A stretch of DNA of 64,000 nt, from positions 92,268,641 through 92,332,640 of the forward strand of contig NC_081846.1 of NCBI RefSeq assembly GCF_963259705.1. Reading direction: 5' to 3'. Of this stretch, positions 55,396 to 64,000 are shown piece by piece (within the stretch, counting starts at the first letter, position 1; each line of letters begins with the position of its first letter). The notes under the pieces were generated by a model, which did no database searches, was not told the origin of the DNA, and worked only from the letters and a program-made list of their open reading frames with translations. Position numbers and translations under genes: made by a program. This DNA is from Myotis daubentonii. Taxonomy: Eukaryota > Chordata > Mammalia > Chiroptera > Vespertilionidae.

Positions 55396-56500
55396 TAGTC
55401 AGCGGTGAAAGAAACCAACAGCAGATTTGGAACCCCCAGACAGGGAACCTCGCTCACTCCCCACATGTCTCCCCACTTCACTTTCCACCTTCGTGGGCAG
55501 CAGGAGAATCAACGTTTTCTCTCATTAATTCGGAAAAGCACGTCCTGTCACCCGCTGCCCGGCAGGAGTGCGCTAGGCCCCAAGCAAGCGAGGCTCAGTC
55601 AGGGCAGCCTTTGCTCATGGGTGCTGGCACCCAAAGCGCACATTCCTCCTCTACAGTCACCCCGACTATCCCACTGATTCACTGAGAGGACGGAATTCCT
55701 GTCCGCTTCTGGGTTCTTGATCTTGAACGCTGACCGAAGGCACCTCAGCGAGGGCCGCCCTCGCCCACCAGGTGTGTCTGTCTACATCTGCTCCCACCTC
55801 AGCACCTGCATTAACCCCCCAGAGGTGATCTCGTAGCTGCATTGGCCTCTGTGGGAACAGGGCATCACCACTCCGCCCTCTCACTGTCATCTCACAGGCG
55901 CCCACCCTCAGCATCCAGAACACCCAGACACTCTCCAAAGGACATGAACACATCAGAGAGGATGTGTGCACATCCTGTGGGGGTGTTAGGCATGCTGGGT
56001 TGATGGAAGTGCGGTGGAGAGGCGGGGGGAACTTGTGCACGCCTTGGTTTGCAATTGTTGTAGGTGTGGGAGGGTGACAGTGTGCTGGGGGATGTTCGGA
56101 CGCCAAGGGGGGATGTGCGCACGCCAGAGGGGGGATGTGCACACAGGAGGCCTCTGGCTTTGCAGATCTGCAAACACCCCTGGTGGAGCCAGAAGGACAT
56201 CAGCCTGGCTCACCACGGTGGCTGTCCCTGCGATCCTGCACCTTCTGGGCCAGGAGGTGGATCTTGCGCAGCCACTCCTGGGTGCTGATGTCCTGCAGGC
56301 GCTACTTCAGCTCAGCCTGCAGGCTCCACTTGGCGCACTCACAGCTGTCACCACTGCCATGTGGGGAGTACAGGCCGCCCTCCGCTGTCCTGCCTCCCCT
56401 GTCCAGAGGCTCTCTGCGCTGCTCACCTGCCCAGAGTGTCTGGGGCTGGGCAGAAGTCAGGCGTCCTGCCCTGCCCAACCCTAGCCGATCCTCCCTGTGC
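55396..56500. other. GC-rich foreign insert in HeliBat context
   Basis: Not related to any other HeliBat interior in the window. Two pieces look gene-derived. On minus, 56155-56340 reads with CAKWSLQAELK, a stop, then RLQDISTQEWLRKIHLLAQK and VQDRRDS, followed by a GT donor-like GGTGAGCC. On minus at about 55890-55960 is SFGECLGVLDAEGG followed by CTGTGAG. The parent genes are not recognised. HeliBats are known to capture host exons with flanking introns, which is my inference here. Confidence 0.35.
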
Positions 56501-56514
56501 GAGCTGCCAGCCCT

Positions 56515-57165
56515 CTGGGAAGGGTCACGGATCCGGGTCCCAAACCACGAACAGCCTCAAGTGCTGCTCCCCACTCGGCAGGGTCAGAGATCCGGGTCCC
56601 GGGACCGCGGACAGACTCAAGCGCTGGCCCCCACCCGCCAGGTCACGGACCCGGGTCCCAGGACCACAGATTGCCTCAAGCACTGTCCCCGCCCCCGGCA
56701 GGTCACGGATCTGGGTCCGAGACCACTGAAAGTCTCAAGCACTGCCCCCCGCCCAGCAGGTCACGGATCTAGGTCTGAGACCACAGAAAGTCTCAAGCAC
56801 TCCCCCCAGCCCAGCAGGATCACAGATCCATGTCTTGGTCCCATGGACAGCCTCAAGCACTGCCCCCCGGCCAGCAGGGTCACAGATCCGGGTCCCAGAC
56901 CGTGGACAGCCTCAAGCACTGCCCCCCGCCCGCCAGGTCACAGATCCGGGTCCCAGACCACGGACAGCCTCAAGCGCTGCTCCCCACACGGCAAGGTCAC
57001 AGATCCGGGTCCCGGGACAGCGGACAACCTCAAGCGTTGCTTCCTCACCCACCAGGTCACAGATCTGGGTCCCGGACTGCAGAGAGCCTCAAGCACTGCC
57101 CCCCGCCTGGCAGGGTCACATATCCAGGTCCCGGGACAGCGGACACCCTTGCCCGCTGCTGCCCG
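56515..57165 (+). repeat. ~60-bp minisatellite, about 11 units
   Basis: Units around GGTCACAGATCCGGGTCCC, GGACAGCCTCAAGC and GCTGCCCCCCGCC, period about 59-61 bases, with moderate divergence. They keep a 349-codon frame open (56135-57184), which I do not count as a gene. Confidence 0.92.
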
Positions 57166-57189
57166 CCTTCAGTATGCAAATTAGCCACC

Positions 57190-57722
57190 ATCTTGTTGCT
57201 TCAGGGTGGGGGTCCCCACTGGGCTGCCTGGCCAGTCTGGGTGAGGGGATGATGGCTGTTTGCAGCTGGTCACACACCCTTCAGGGTGGGGGTCCCCACT
57301 GGGGTGCCTGGCCAGTCTGTGTGAGGGGCTGAGGGCCGTTTTCAGGCTGGCGGGTGATTGAAGCTCCCAACCTCTCCTTTTTTTTCTTTTTATTCTGGTA
57401 TTTATTTACCTTCTATGGCTGTCACTGGAGCTGAGAGCCGGCTTTAGCTCTGACGGCCAAAAGCAGGTTTCTGGGTTTTGTTTAGCTTCTATAATTGCAA
57501 CATTGATTCTTAGAGTGCAAGCTCAGAGGCCGGCAGCGGCAGGCGGGGAACCTTGGCTTCTTCCATCACTGGAGCAAGCAAGCAAGCCTCCTGTTCGCTT
57601 CAGCTGCCTGGCTGCTGGCCACCACCTTGGTTGGCAGTTAATTTGCATATTGCCCTGATTAGCCAATGGGAAGCGTGTCGGAGGTACTGTTAATTACCAT
57701 GTTTGTCTATTATTAGATAGGA
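57190..57722 (-). mobile_element. HeliBat 5' region
   Basis: Two copies of the ~81-bp block GGTGGGGGTCCCCACTGGG (compare 1265-1745), a T-rich tract, the CCTCCTGTTCGCTTCA segment shared with 1923-1945, then TTTGCATATTGCCC. The 5' terminus TCCTATCTAATAATAGAC on minus is at 57722. The ~75-bp head after the terminus (CATTGGCTAATCAGG) is not seen in other copies here. Confidence 0.8.
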
Positions 57723-58300
57723 TATTTTGAACTCTATATTCCAGGTGCTATTTTATTAGGCACATTTTCTCTTTCTCTGTAGATTTACAAGGTTAATAAA
57801 ATATGTATTGAGTCCTAATATACAAGGGTCATTGGTTGTCTAGAAAATCTTTTACTTTTCTACCCAAATAATATTTCCTAAAATGCTAATTCAGCCATGA
57901 ACGATCCAATGGAGCCCGAATGCCTCACGGACAGTGGCTGAGCTGCCTTGTCTGAGGCCCGTGCCCAAGGCAGCCCACAGTGAGCTGTCACAGGGGAGTG
58001 AGAGGACCTGGTGAGACTGGGCTGGGAGCAGAAGGAATGAACAGGCCAGGGGCCAGGATCTTGTCTCCCAGTGAAAATGAAAATAAAATAGAACCAAAAT
58101 CAGAACCCCTCCCATATGGTACTGATGTCAGAATTTGATGCAAAAAGGAAATTCTAATTGGGGATTAGTGGTACTTCCACAGAGTCCAACTGAAAAACCT
58201 TGCCTGAAGCTATCTCTACAGGACATTAAACATCTGTTTAAAATTAAACTAATAATTTACATATATACTTATAAATAACTTTACAGTTAACAAAATAGAG
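57723..58300. other. Nothing recognised
   Basis: Unique-looking sequence. The minus frame at 57891-58115 has no known domain. Confidence 0.3.
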
Positions 58301-58792
58301 ACAAAATAATTTTAATTTTTGTATTTATCTTAGTTTTATTAAGGCAAACACACACACACACACACACATGCCTATAATTCACTATCCCTCGTCTGTTATG
58401 ATCTGCCATTTGGGCTGTGAGTCTGTGAATCCCTTTGCCAAGTGTATATTTATTTTGGCACATAGCTGTTGCTTCTTTGAGTCAAATTTGGGAGATTTCT
58501 ATTTGAGGTGCTTGCTGTGGCCTTCAATTAATGGGCTCTGGATCTGAGATCTGTCTCAGATATGGAAACGGTAACAGCCACAATTTTCTTTTGTAACCAG
58601 TGATATCAGTAGTCTCTTCCTCTGCTCTTGATCTGTTGGTATAAGTAAAGCCATTTCACCAATGGCTGCTTTCTGAGTCTCTAGTAATGGCCTGACCTGT
58701 GAGTCAGGGTCTCTTGATTAATATTTGGTCTTTTTTGGCACAGCACATTGATTAGATTCACCTGGTATCTAACAGTTTGGTGACATCGACTG
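58300..58792 (+). mobile_element. Possible ERV LTR end with PBS
   Basis: Ends with TCACCTGGTATCTAACAG followed by TTTGGTGACATCGACTGGC (about 58772-58790), which resembles an LTR end followed by a retroviral primer-binding site (family pattern TTTGGTGACCCCGA). An (AC)n run lies at 58349-58369. The LTR start is not defined. Confidence 0.4.
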
Positions 58793-61535
58793 GCATTCTT
58801 AGTGATACAAAGAAACTATTCCCATAGAGACTTTGCCACTTTCCACCTAGGCCTACGGAGGCCTACACGGAGACGCTCAGCAATGCCAGGAGCCTGCTCT
58901 CTAGCACATTCCTCGTTGCCAGTGAAGAAAGAATCTCTGAGCCTCCCAGGAAACAAGTCAGCTGGGGCTTCTCTGTTGTTATGTAACTAATTTTAACATG
59001 CTTAAGTCTGCAACTTTTTATCCATTTGTCAATATTCTTCTCAGGCAGTGCTGTCATCTCCACTTCATTTTTAATATTCTATCATTTTCTTTAAGCTTTA
59101 ATGATCCATTCCTGCAGTGTACTGGCACTTGTCAGGACATCAAACTCCAAGTTACAGAAGCTTCCCCCTGTCAATCAAATCCCTATTATTAATCCTACCA
59201 CCAGCTTCTGCAAACTCTAGAGTAATTCTTAAGCTCTTCTCCTAATTCTATCCATTCATATTAGCCAGTTCCTTTAGTACTTTAGGAAATAATGCCCTTC
59301 CTGTAGCAGGAATAGAGCTTTCAGACCAAGACATACTGAGACTTGACCTCAATTATTGCATTAAAAATGCAAGTAGAAAGCTTTGATGATGGCAAGCATG
59401 ATGTTGAGAGGAAGCACCACAGGTAAAGACTCTTCAGGATCTCCAGGCACGAGAAGGCTGCTAACCCTGAGCCAGGAAGAGGAGCCATCCCTGCCATCTC
59501 AGAGAGCTCAGGAGAAGCTGGATGCCTCTGGTTCTCACGCACATCCCCCCCCTATTTCCATCCCTCAGGGTCCCGTCCTTCCTGAGCAGGTCCTGACTCC
59601 CACATCAGAAGCTTCCTGGGACTGCATTCAGCTATCTTTGTGTAACCCTGCAACTACCCCGTCCTGCACTTGGTTTTCAGTGCAAGCTACCATCCAGTTG
59701 CAGGAAATGTGTATCTTTAAATTCACACTTTTATACAAGAGTTGAGAGTTGGCTAACCTGAGCCTATAATTTTGCTCTTACAGAGTTTCAGTGACAATTA
59801 ACAGTGGTCAACAAAACCACCATTAAACCTCTCAAATGTTAGAGCTACTGTATGAACTAAAGTCGGCTTCTGCTGCTATATCACCCCAATTCACTGTAGG
59901 TAAAATCTTAGCAATTTTGATGACATAACATGTCAGGATTGTTCACATCCATCTTACCAGCAGCAATGAGGTCATCCTGGTCACTTTGGGTAACAGATGA
60001 TCCAATCAGAAGATAATCCTAAGGTTTGCTTCCTAACAAAAGTCTTAGCTTAATTTCTCTTCAATTAACTTTTTGGATATGAATTCCAGTGCAGTTAGTT
60101 TATTTGGAATGTAACCCCAGGAAACACTAGTAAAACACTAGGAACTTGAGACAAAGAATTGAAACCAATACAGAGTAGGGGACTAGAGCAAAGTGAACAA
60201 CAAGAGAGCATTAGAAAGTGAGGTTACAGAGATGATAGGACCAGATTTTATATAGCTTTGTAGGGCATCATAAAATGTTTTGGATGTATTTTGGGTAAGA
60301 TTGGGAGGCAATGTAGATTTTTGATCGGAGGAATAACTGATGTAATTTCATTTTTGTTTTAATAACAAATACTTTGGCTACTGTGATAAATTGTGCATCG
60401 AGTGAATGAGGTCAAGGACAAAATTAGGAAGATGAAAAAGTCTTAATAGTAATTCAGAAGAGACAGGATGATGGCTTGGACATGAGTGGTAGAAGTACAA
60501 GGGGTAAGAAGTATCCATATTATGAGCATATTTTGAAGCTAATTCTCACAGGATTTGTTAACAGATTTAATGTAGAATTTGAGAGAAAGATTAGAAACAA
60601 GGATGACTCCACAGTTTTGGTCATAACAGCTCAACTTTTCTTTAATTGAGAGGAAAAACGGAAGAAATTGCATTTAGTAATGGTAAAAGTGAAGTTGCTG
60701 AGGATGCTATTGGATATACATGCACAAAGGTAAGGCAATGGTGTGCTATAGAGAAATAAAATTATTTAAGTTAAGTCAAAGGGGAAAATGTAGGAGAGCT
60801 AATAAGTCTGAAGTCTGAGTTCTTGCTCATGCTAACTTGACCTGTCAAAGAGATGGGGAAGAAGGAACAAAGGTGAGAGAGAATGAACAGCAGAGAAAAA
60901 GGAAGAGAATTGGAAGAATATGGAACTTAATAATTTACTGATAAGTGTGTCAGAATAGAGTATTCATAGTATACTTTTTCAATTTGGTTATTTGTATGAA
61001 TTACTTGTATATTTTGAATAGTAATTCTTTATCAGGTATGTGTTAGCAACATAATTATATTTTATATATTGCTTGATTCACTTTGCTACTATTTTATTGA
61101 AGATTACTCATTATTCATCTTTTTATTTGAAGGGTATTACAGATGACAAGGGTGTTTCCCATTATTCAACCTGGCGGAATAGACACTGTAAGACCTAGAA
61201 ACATTCTTATATAGATATATTCATTATATTTATAACTAATACTAAAGAAAATTATTTATAAAAAAATAGGTGAAAAACAAAAAATATCCCTTTATTTTTA
61301 GGACAACTAAATTGTAAATGAACCACCATTGTACAGTTTCATTAGAGAAATGACTTTTATTTAGCTTTTGTGCTGTATTGTTTTCTTGTCAATATAATGA
61401 AGAGTAACTGACAGGGTGGAAATGTTTAATAGCATCCTGGCAGAGAACAATGGAAAATACATTTGCTTGCACACAGACAGATGAGTTAGGTGCCTTTCCA
61501 CAAAGCTAAAGAGAAATTAATTGGTCTCATTGACG
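58793..61535. other. Mostly unassigned; possible ERV leader and old repeats
   Basis: 58793-59750 may be decayed retroviral leader or gag-like sequence (proline-rich 120-codon frame at 59383-59745), but no motif confirms it. 60230-60720 (GGGAGGCAATGTAGATTTTT, TTTGGCTACTGTGATAAATT) reads like a common ancient eutherian repeat that I cannot name. No gene is supported. Confidence 0.25.
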
Positions 61536-61777
61536 TCTTTGCTGTTGTTGTTTTCCATATAAAAAATGCCAAGTGAATCTGATATATGTGTTAGTCTCTT
61601 TCATTTTGTAGAAAATAGCACTTGGCTTTTTAATCTGCTGGAAATAAACCTTGCTCTGTTCACTGATTCCAACCAAAGTTGTTTTTTTTATTTTTAAAAC
61701 ATTCAATGAAAAGTAATCCATAATTTCATCTGCCAAATCTTCCAATGTTTGTGTTTCTAAATTTGTAGATTGTATCT
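61527..61777 (-). other. Gene-like fragment, unknown
   Basis: On minus about 80 open codons run from the L1 junction (61777) to a TGA at 61527, with a natural-looking composition: NLETQTLEDLADEIMDYFSL, then ISEQSKVYFQQIKKPSAIFY and FTWHFLYGKQQQQRRQ. The upstream part of the 117-codon frame is antisense L1 and should be ignored. I do not recognise the family. It could be a last coding exon, a retrocopy end or an old transposon gene. Confidence 0.35.
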
Positions 61778-62605
61778 TCAGAATGGCTACCATCAATAAA
61801 TCAGCAAACAGCAAGTGTTGATGATATGGATAAAAGGAACCTTTGTGCACTGTTGGAGGGATTGTAGTTGGTGCAGCCATTATGGAAAACAGTATTGAGT
61901 TTCCTAAAAAATTAAAAATGGAACTGCCTTATGGCCCACTGATTCCATCCTGGAAGTTTATTTGTAAAAACCTGAATACACTAGTTTGAAAAAAAATATA
62001 TATGCACCTGTATGTTCATTGCAGCGTTATTTATAATAGCCAAGATTTGGAGTCAGCCCTACTGCTTATCAGTAGCTGAGTGAATTAAAAAGCTGTGGCA
62101 CATTTACACAAGGGACTACTATGTGGTCATTAAAAAAAAAAAAAAAAAAAAGGAAGTCTTACTCTTTGCAACAGCATGAATGAACCTGGAGAGCATTATA
62201 TTAAGTGAAATAAGCCAGAGTGAAAGACAAGTACCATGGTTTCACTTAGATGTGGAATCTATTGAACAAAATGAACTAACAAGCAAAACAGAGACAGACA
62301 CACAGATAGAGAGTAGGCTGACACCAGCTGGGTGGGTGCTATGTAAGGCAGGGTGGAGGGATTGAGCAAAAAAGAAAAGAAGAGAAAGAACTCATGGCCA
62401 TGGACAATAGTGTGATGGCTGCTCGGGGGAGGACTGTTGGGGTGAGGTGCAGAAGGGTATGGGAGAATAAATGGTGATGTAGAGACTTGACTTGGGGTGA
62501 TGAACAAACAATACAGTACACAGATGATATAGAATTGTGCACCTGAATCCTGTGTAATTTTTTAACCAGTGTCACCCCAAAAATGCAATAAATAGTAAAT
62601 TAAAG
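61778..62605 (+). mobile_element. 5'-truncated L1 3' end
   Basis: Sense L1: CAGAATGGCTACCATCAATA at the start, TGTTCATTGCAGCGTTATTT, then an A20 run (62133-62152) at the ORF2 A-tract, AGTGAAATAAGCCAGAGTGA, and the 3' UTR GTGTCACCCCAAAAATGCAATAAA near the end (compare the antisense text at 7400). Confidence 0.8.
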
Positions 62606-62805
62606 AAAAATGAAATATCACTCAAATGGAGTATTTTAATATTTAATGTAAACTAAAATTGAAAAGAAATTTTAAGAATATTTGAGTGTGTTTTAAAAAT
62701 CACAGAGATCAGAGAAAACTTAAGGGGCCTGCAATGAGCCTCCTCATACCCTCACAGTACATGTGGGTGTGTGATCATGCTGTAAGCATAAGATTCTAAT
62801 GGAAG

Positions 62806-63106
62806 GATCATCAAACTATGGCCATGGGCAAAATTCAACCCAGTGCCTGCTTCTGAATGGCCCACACATCGAAAGTAGTTTCATATGTGTTCAGGGTTGG
62901 GGGAAAAAGAAGGATCTTTGGTGATCTATAAAAAGTATATGCAATTCAAATTTGTCTCCATGAATAAAGTGTTATTGGAATACAACCAGGATTGTTTGTT
63001 GACATATTATCTATGGCAGCTTTCCTAACAATGGCAAATTGAATAGGTGCTAAGGCTATGACATGTAGGACCTCCCCCTTGACAGAAAATGTTTGGCAAA
63101 CTCGAC
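62806..63106. mobile_element. Old hAT (Charlie-type) MITE
   Basis: Starts GGATCATCAAACTATGGCCA and ends ATGTTTGGCAAACTCGACCC, imperfect inverted repeats. AATAAAGTGTTATTGGAATACA and TATCTATGGCAGCTTTC fit a common mammalian hAT-Charlie derivative. The exact family is not assigned. Confidence 0.6.
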
Positions 63107-63581
63107 CCTAAAGTCTCAAACCTAGTAGGACTACAAACTGCTTCTTCTTTACTTACTTATTCTTTTATGTCACCTCTCTATTCACTCACCTGCCTACCAT
63201 ACTGGGGTGACTTCTGTTTGAACCCTATTTATTACATTGATAACAATTTAAATTAAATTAGTTAGAAAAAGCACAGGGCCAGAAGAGGGCAATCAGGATG
63301 TGTAAGTTTCTATTTGTGAGGCATGTTCTTGTGCTCCATTATGCCCCGCTGGTTGCTCTCACCCCTCCTGGTGGTTTTCCTGTTTCCTCATTATAGGTTT
63401 TGCAAGACATAATTAAGGGCCTTCCAGTAAAGCACCTCACTCAGTTTCCTACACCCCGCCCCTCTGCACCTGGTCCGACTGGTTACTCTGACCTTTACCG
63501 GAGACATAAATATTCCACTCTCCATGCTCTGCCCCACTGATGCCATTTTGGTCTCAGCCCTTCTGCTAGCAGATGTAACAA
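63107..63581. other. Nothing recognised
   Basis: Unique-looking sequence up to the HeliBat. Confidence 0.3.
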
Positions 63582-63913
63582 TCTATAATAATAAAAGCAT
63601 AATATGCTAATTAGACCAGACAGCTGAACGACCTTCTAGACGTCATTCCAAACGTCCTACTGGATGAAGCCACAGCTGTGGGGGCTGAGGCAGAGGAGGT
63701 TATGGGTGATCAGACAGTCAGGCAGAGGCGTTAGGGGCAATCAGGCAGGCAGACAGAGTGGCCGTTGGTGATCAGGTAGGCGGGCAGAGTGGTTAGGAGT
63801 GATCAGGCAGGTAGGCAGGTGAGCAGTTAGGAACCAGTGGTCCCAGATTGCAAAAGGGTGCAGGCTGGGCTGAGGGACCACCCCTGTGCACATTTCATGC
63901 ACCAAGCCTCTAG
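63582..63913 (+). mobile_element. Complete HeliBat
   Basis: 332 bp from TCTATAATAATAAAAGCATAAT to GTGCACATTTCATGCAC followed by CAAGCCTCTAG, flanked by host A (63581) and T (63914). The interior carries the GGTGATCAGGCAGGCAGG repeats seen in reverse at 838-1080 and 52950-53070. Confidence 0.93.
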
Positions 63914-63924
63914 TCTATCTATAC

Positions 63925-64000
63925 CAGGGGTGGGCAAACTTTTTGACTCGAGGGCCACAATGGGTTCTTAAATTGGACCGGAGGCCCGGAACAAAAGCAT
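63925..64000. mobile_element. hAT MITE, cut by window end
   Basis: Starts CAGGGGTGGGCAAACTTTTTGACTCG, a bat hAT terminal inverted repeat. The remainder lies outside the window. Confidence 0.75.

Noticed and set aside
56135..57184. 349-codon open frame on plus
   Set aside because: It is held open by the ~60-bp minisatellite and the GC-rich insert. Several frames are open at once, and there is no domain, signal or conserved start.

Overview
The window is a repeat-dense, intergenic-looking stretch of a vesper bat (Vespertilionidae) nuclear genome. Three features together support this: Ves-type tRNA-derived SINEs; many non-autonomous rolling-circle transposons of the HeliBat type (5' end like TCCTATATAATAAAAG, 3' end like GTGCACTGGGCCTCTAG, inserted between A and T); and bat-type hAT MITEs, on a background of eutherian L1, L2, MIR and MLT1 repeats. 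I find no intact host protein-coding gene, no tRNA or rRNA gene, and no CRISPR or prokaryotic feature.

Layout. 0-6 kb: L1 3' ends, a HeliBat cluster, an old L1 and two hAT MITEs. 6-12.2 kb: L1 fragments and a 5'-inverted (twin-primed) L1 that carries three SINEs, a solo LTR and a large TTC/TTCTCC microsatellite. 12.2-17.5 kb: mostly unassigned sequence, a hAT MITE and an LTR in a broken SINE. 17.5-25.3 kb: MLT1-type LTRs, an old L1, and three other LTR families (called X, Y, Z here), all on the minus strand and carrying HeliBat and Ves insertions. 25.98-29.16 kb: a retrocopy of THAP12 with target-site duplications and a poly(A) tail, split by a solo LTR and a truncated HeliBat. 30-33 kb: second copies of Z, Y and X, all on the plus strand, with two hAT MITEs. 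34-39.5 kb: MIR, L2, Ves and a very short HeliBat. 39.5-47.9 kb: an old L1 into which a full-length younger L1 (40580-47320, perfect 15-bp target-site duplication) has inserted. 48.5-49.1 kb: a Tigger-like element split by a chimeric HeliBat. 52.8-55.3 kb: five HeliBats in one orientation, four of the junctions or near-junctions being head-to-tail. 55.2-57.7 kb: a candidate large HeliBat with GC-rich foreign sequence and a ~60-bp minisatellite. 57.7-64 kb: an LTR with a possible primer-binding site, an L1 3' end, old hAT, a complete HeliBat, and the start of another hAT.

The most gene-like content is the young L1. ORF1 is complete (308 codons). ORF2 keeps the endonuclease, reverse transcriptase and C-terminal cysteine motif but is split by one extra A in an A8 run. 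The THAP12 retrocopy is clearly dead. Exact empty sites and target-site duplications allow a good part of the insertion order to be read directly. Family names are from recognition, not from a repeat library search.
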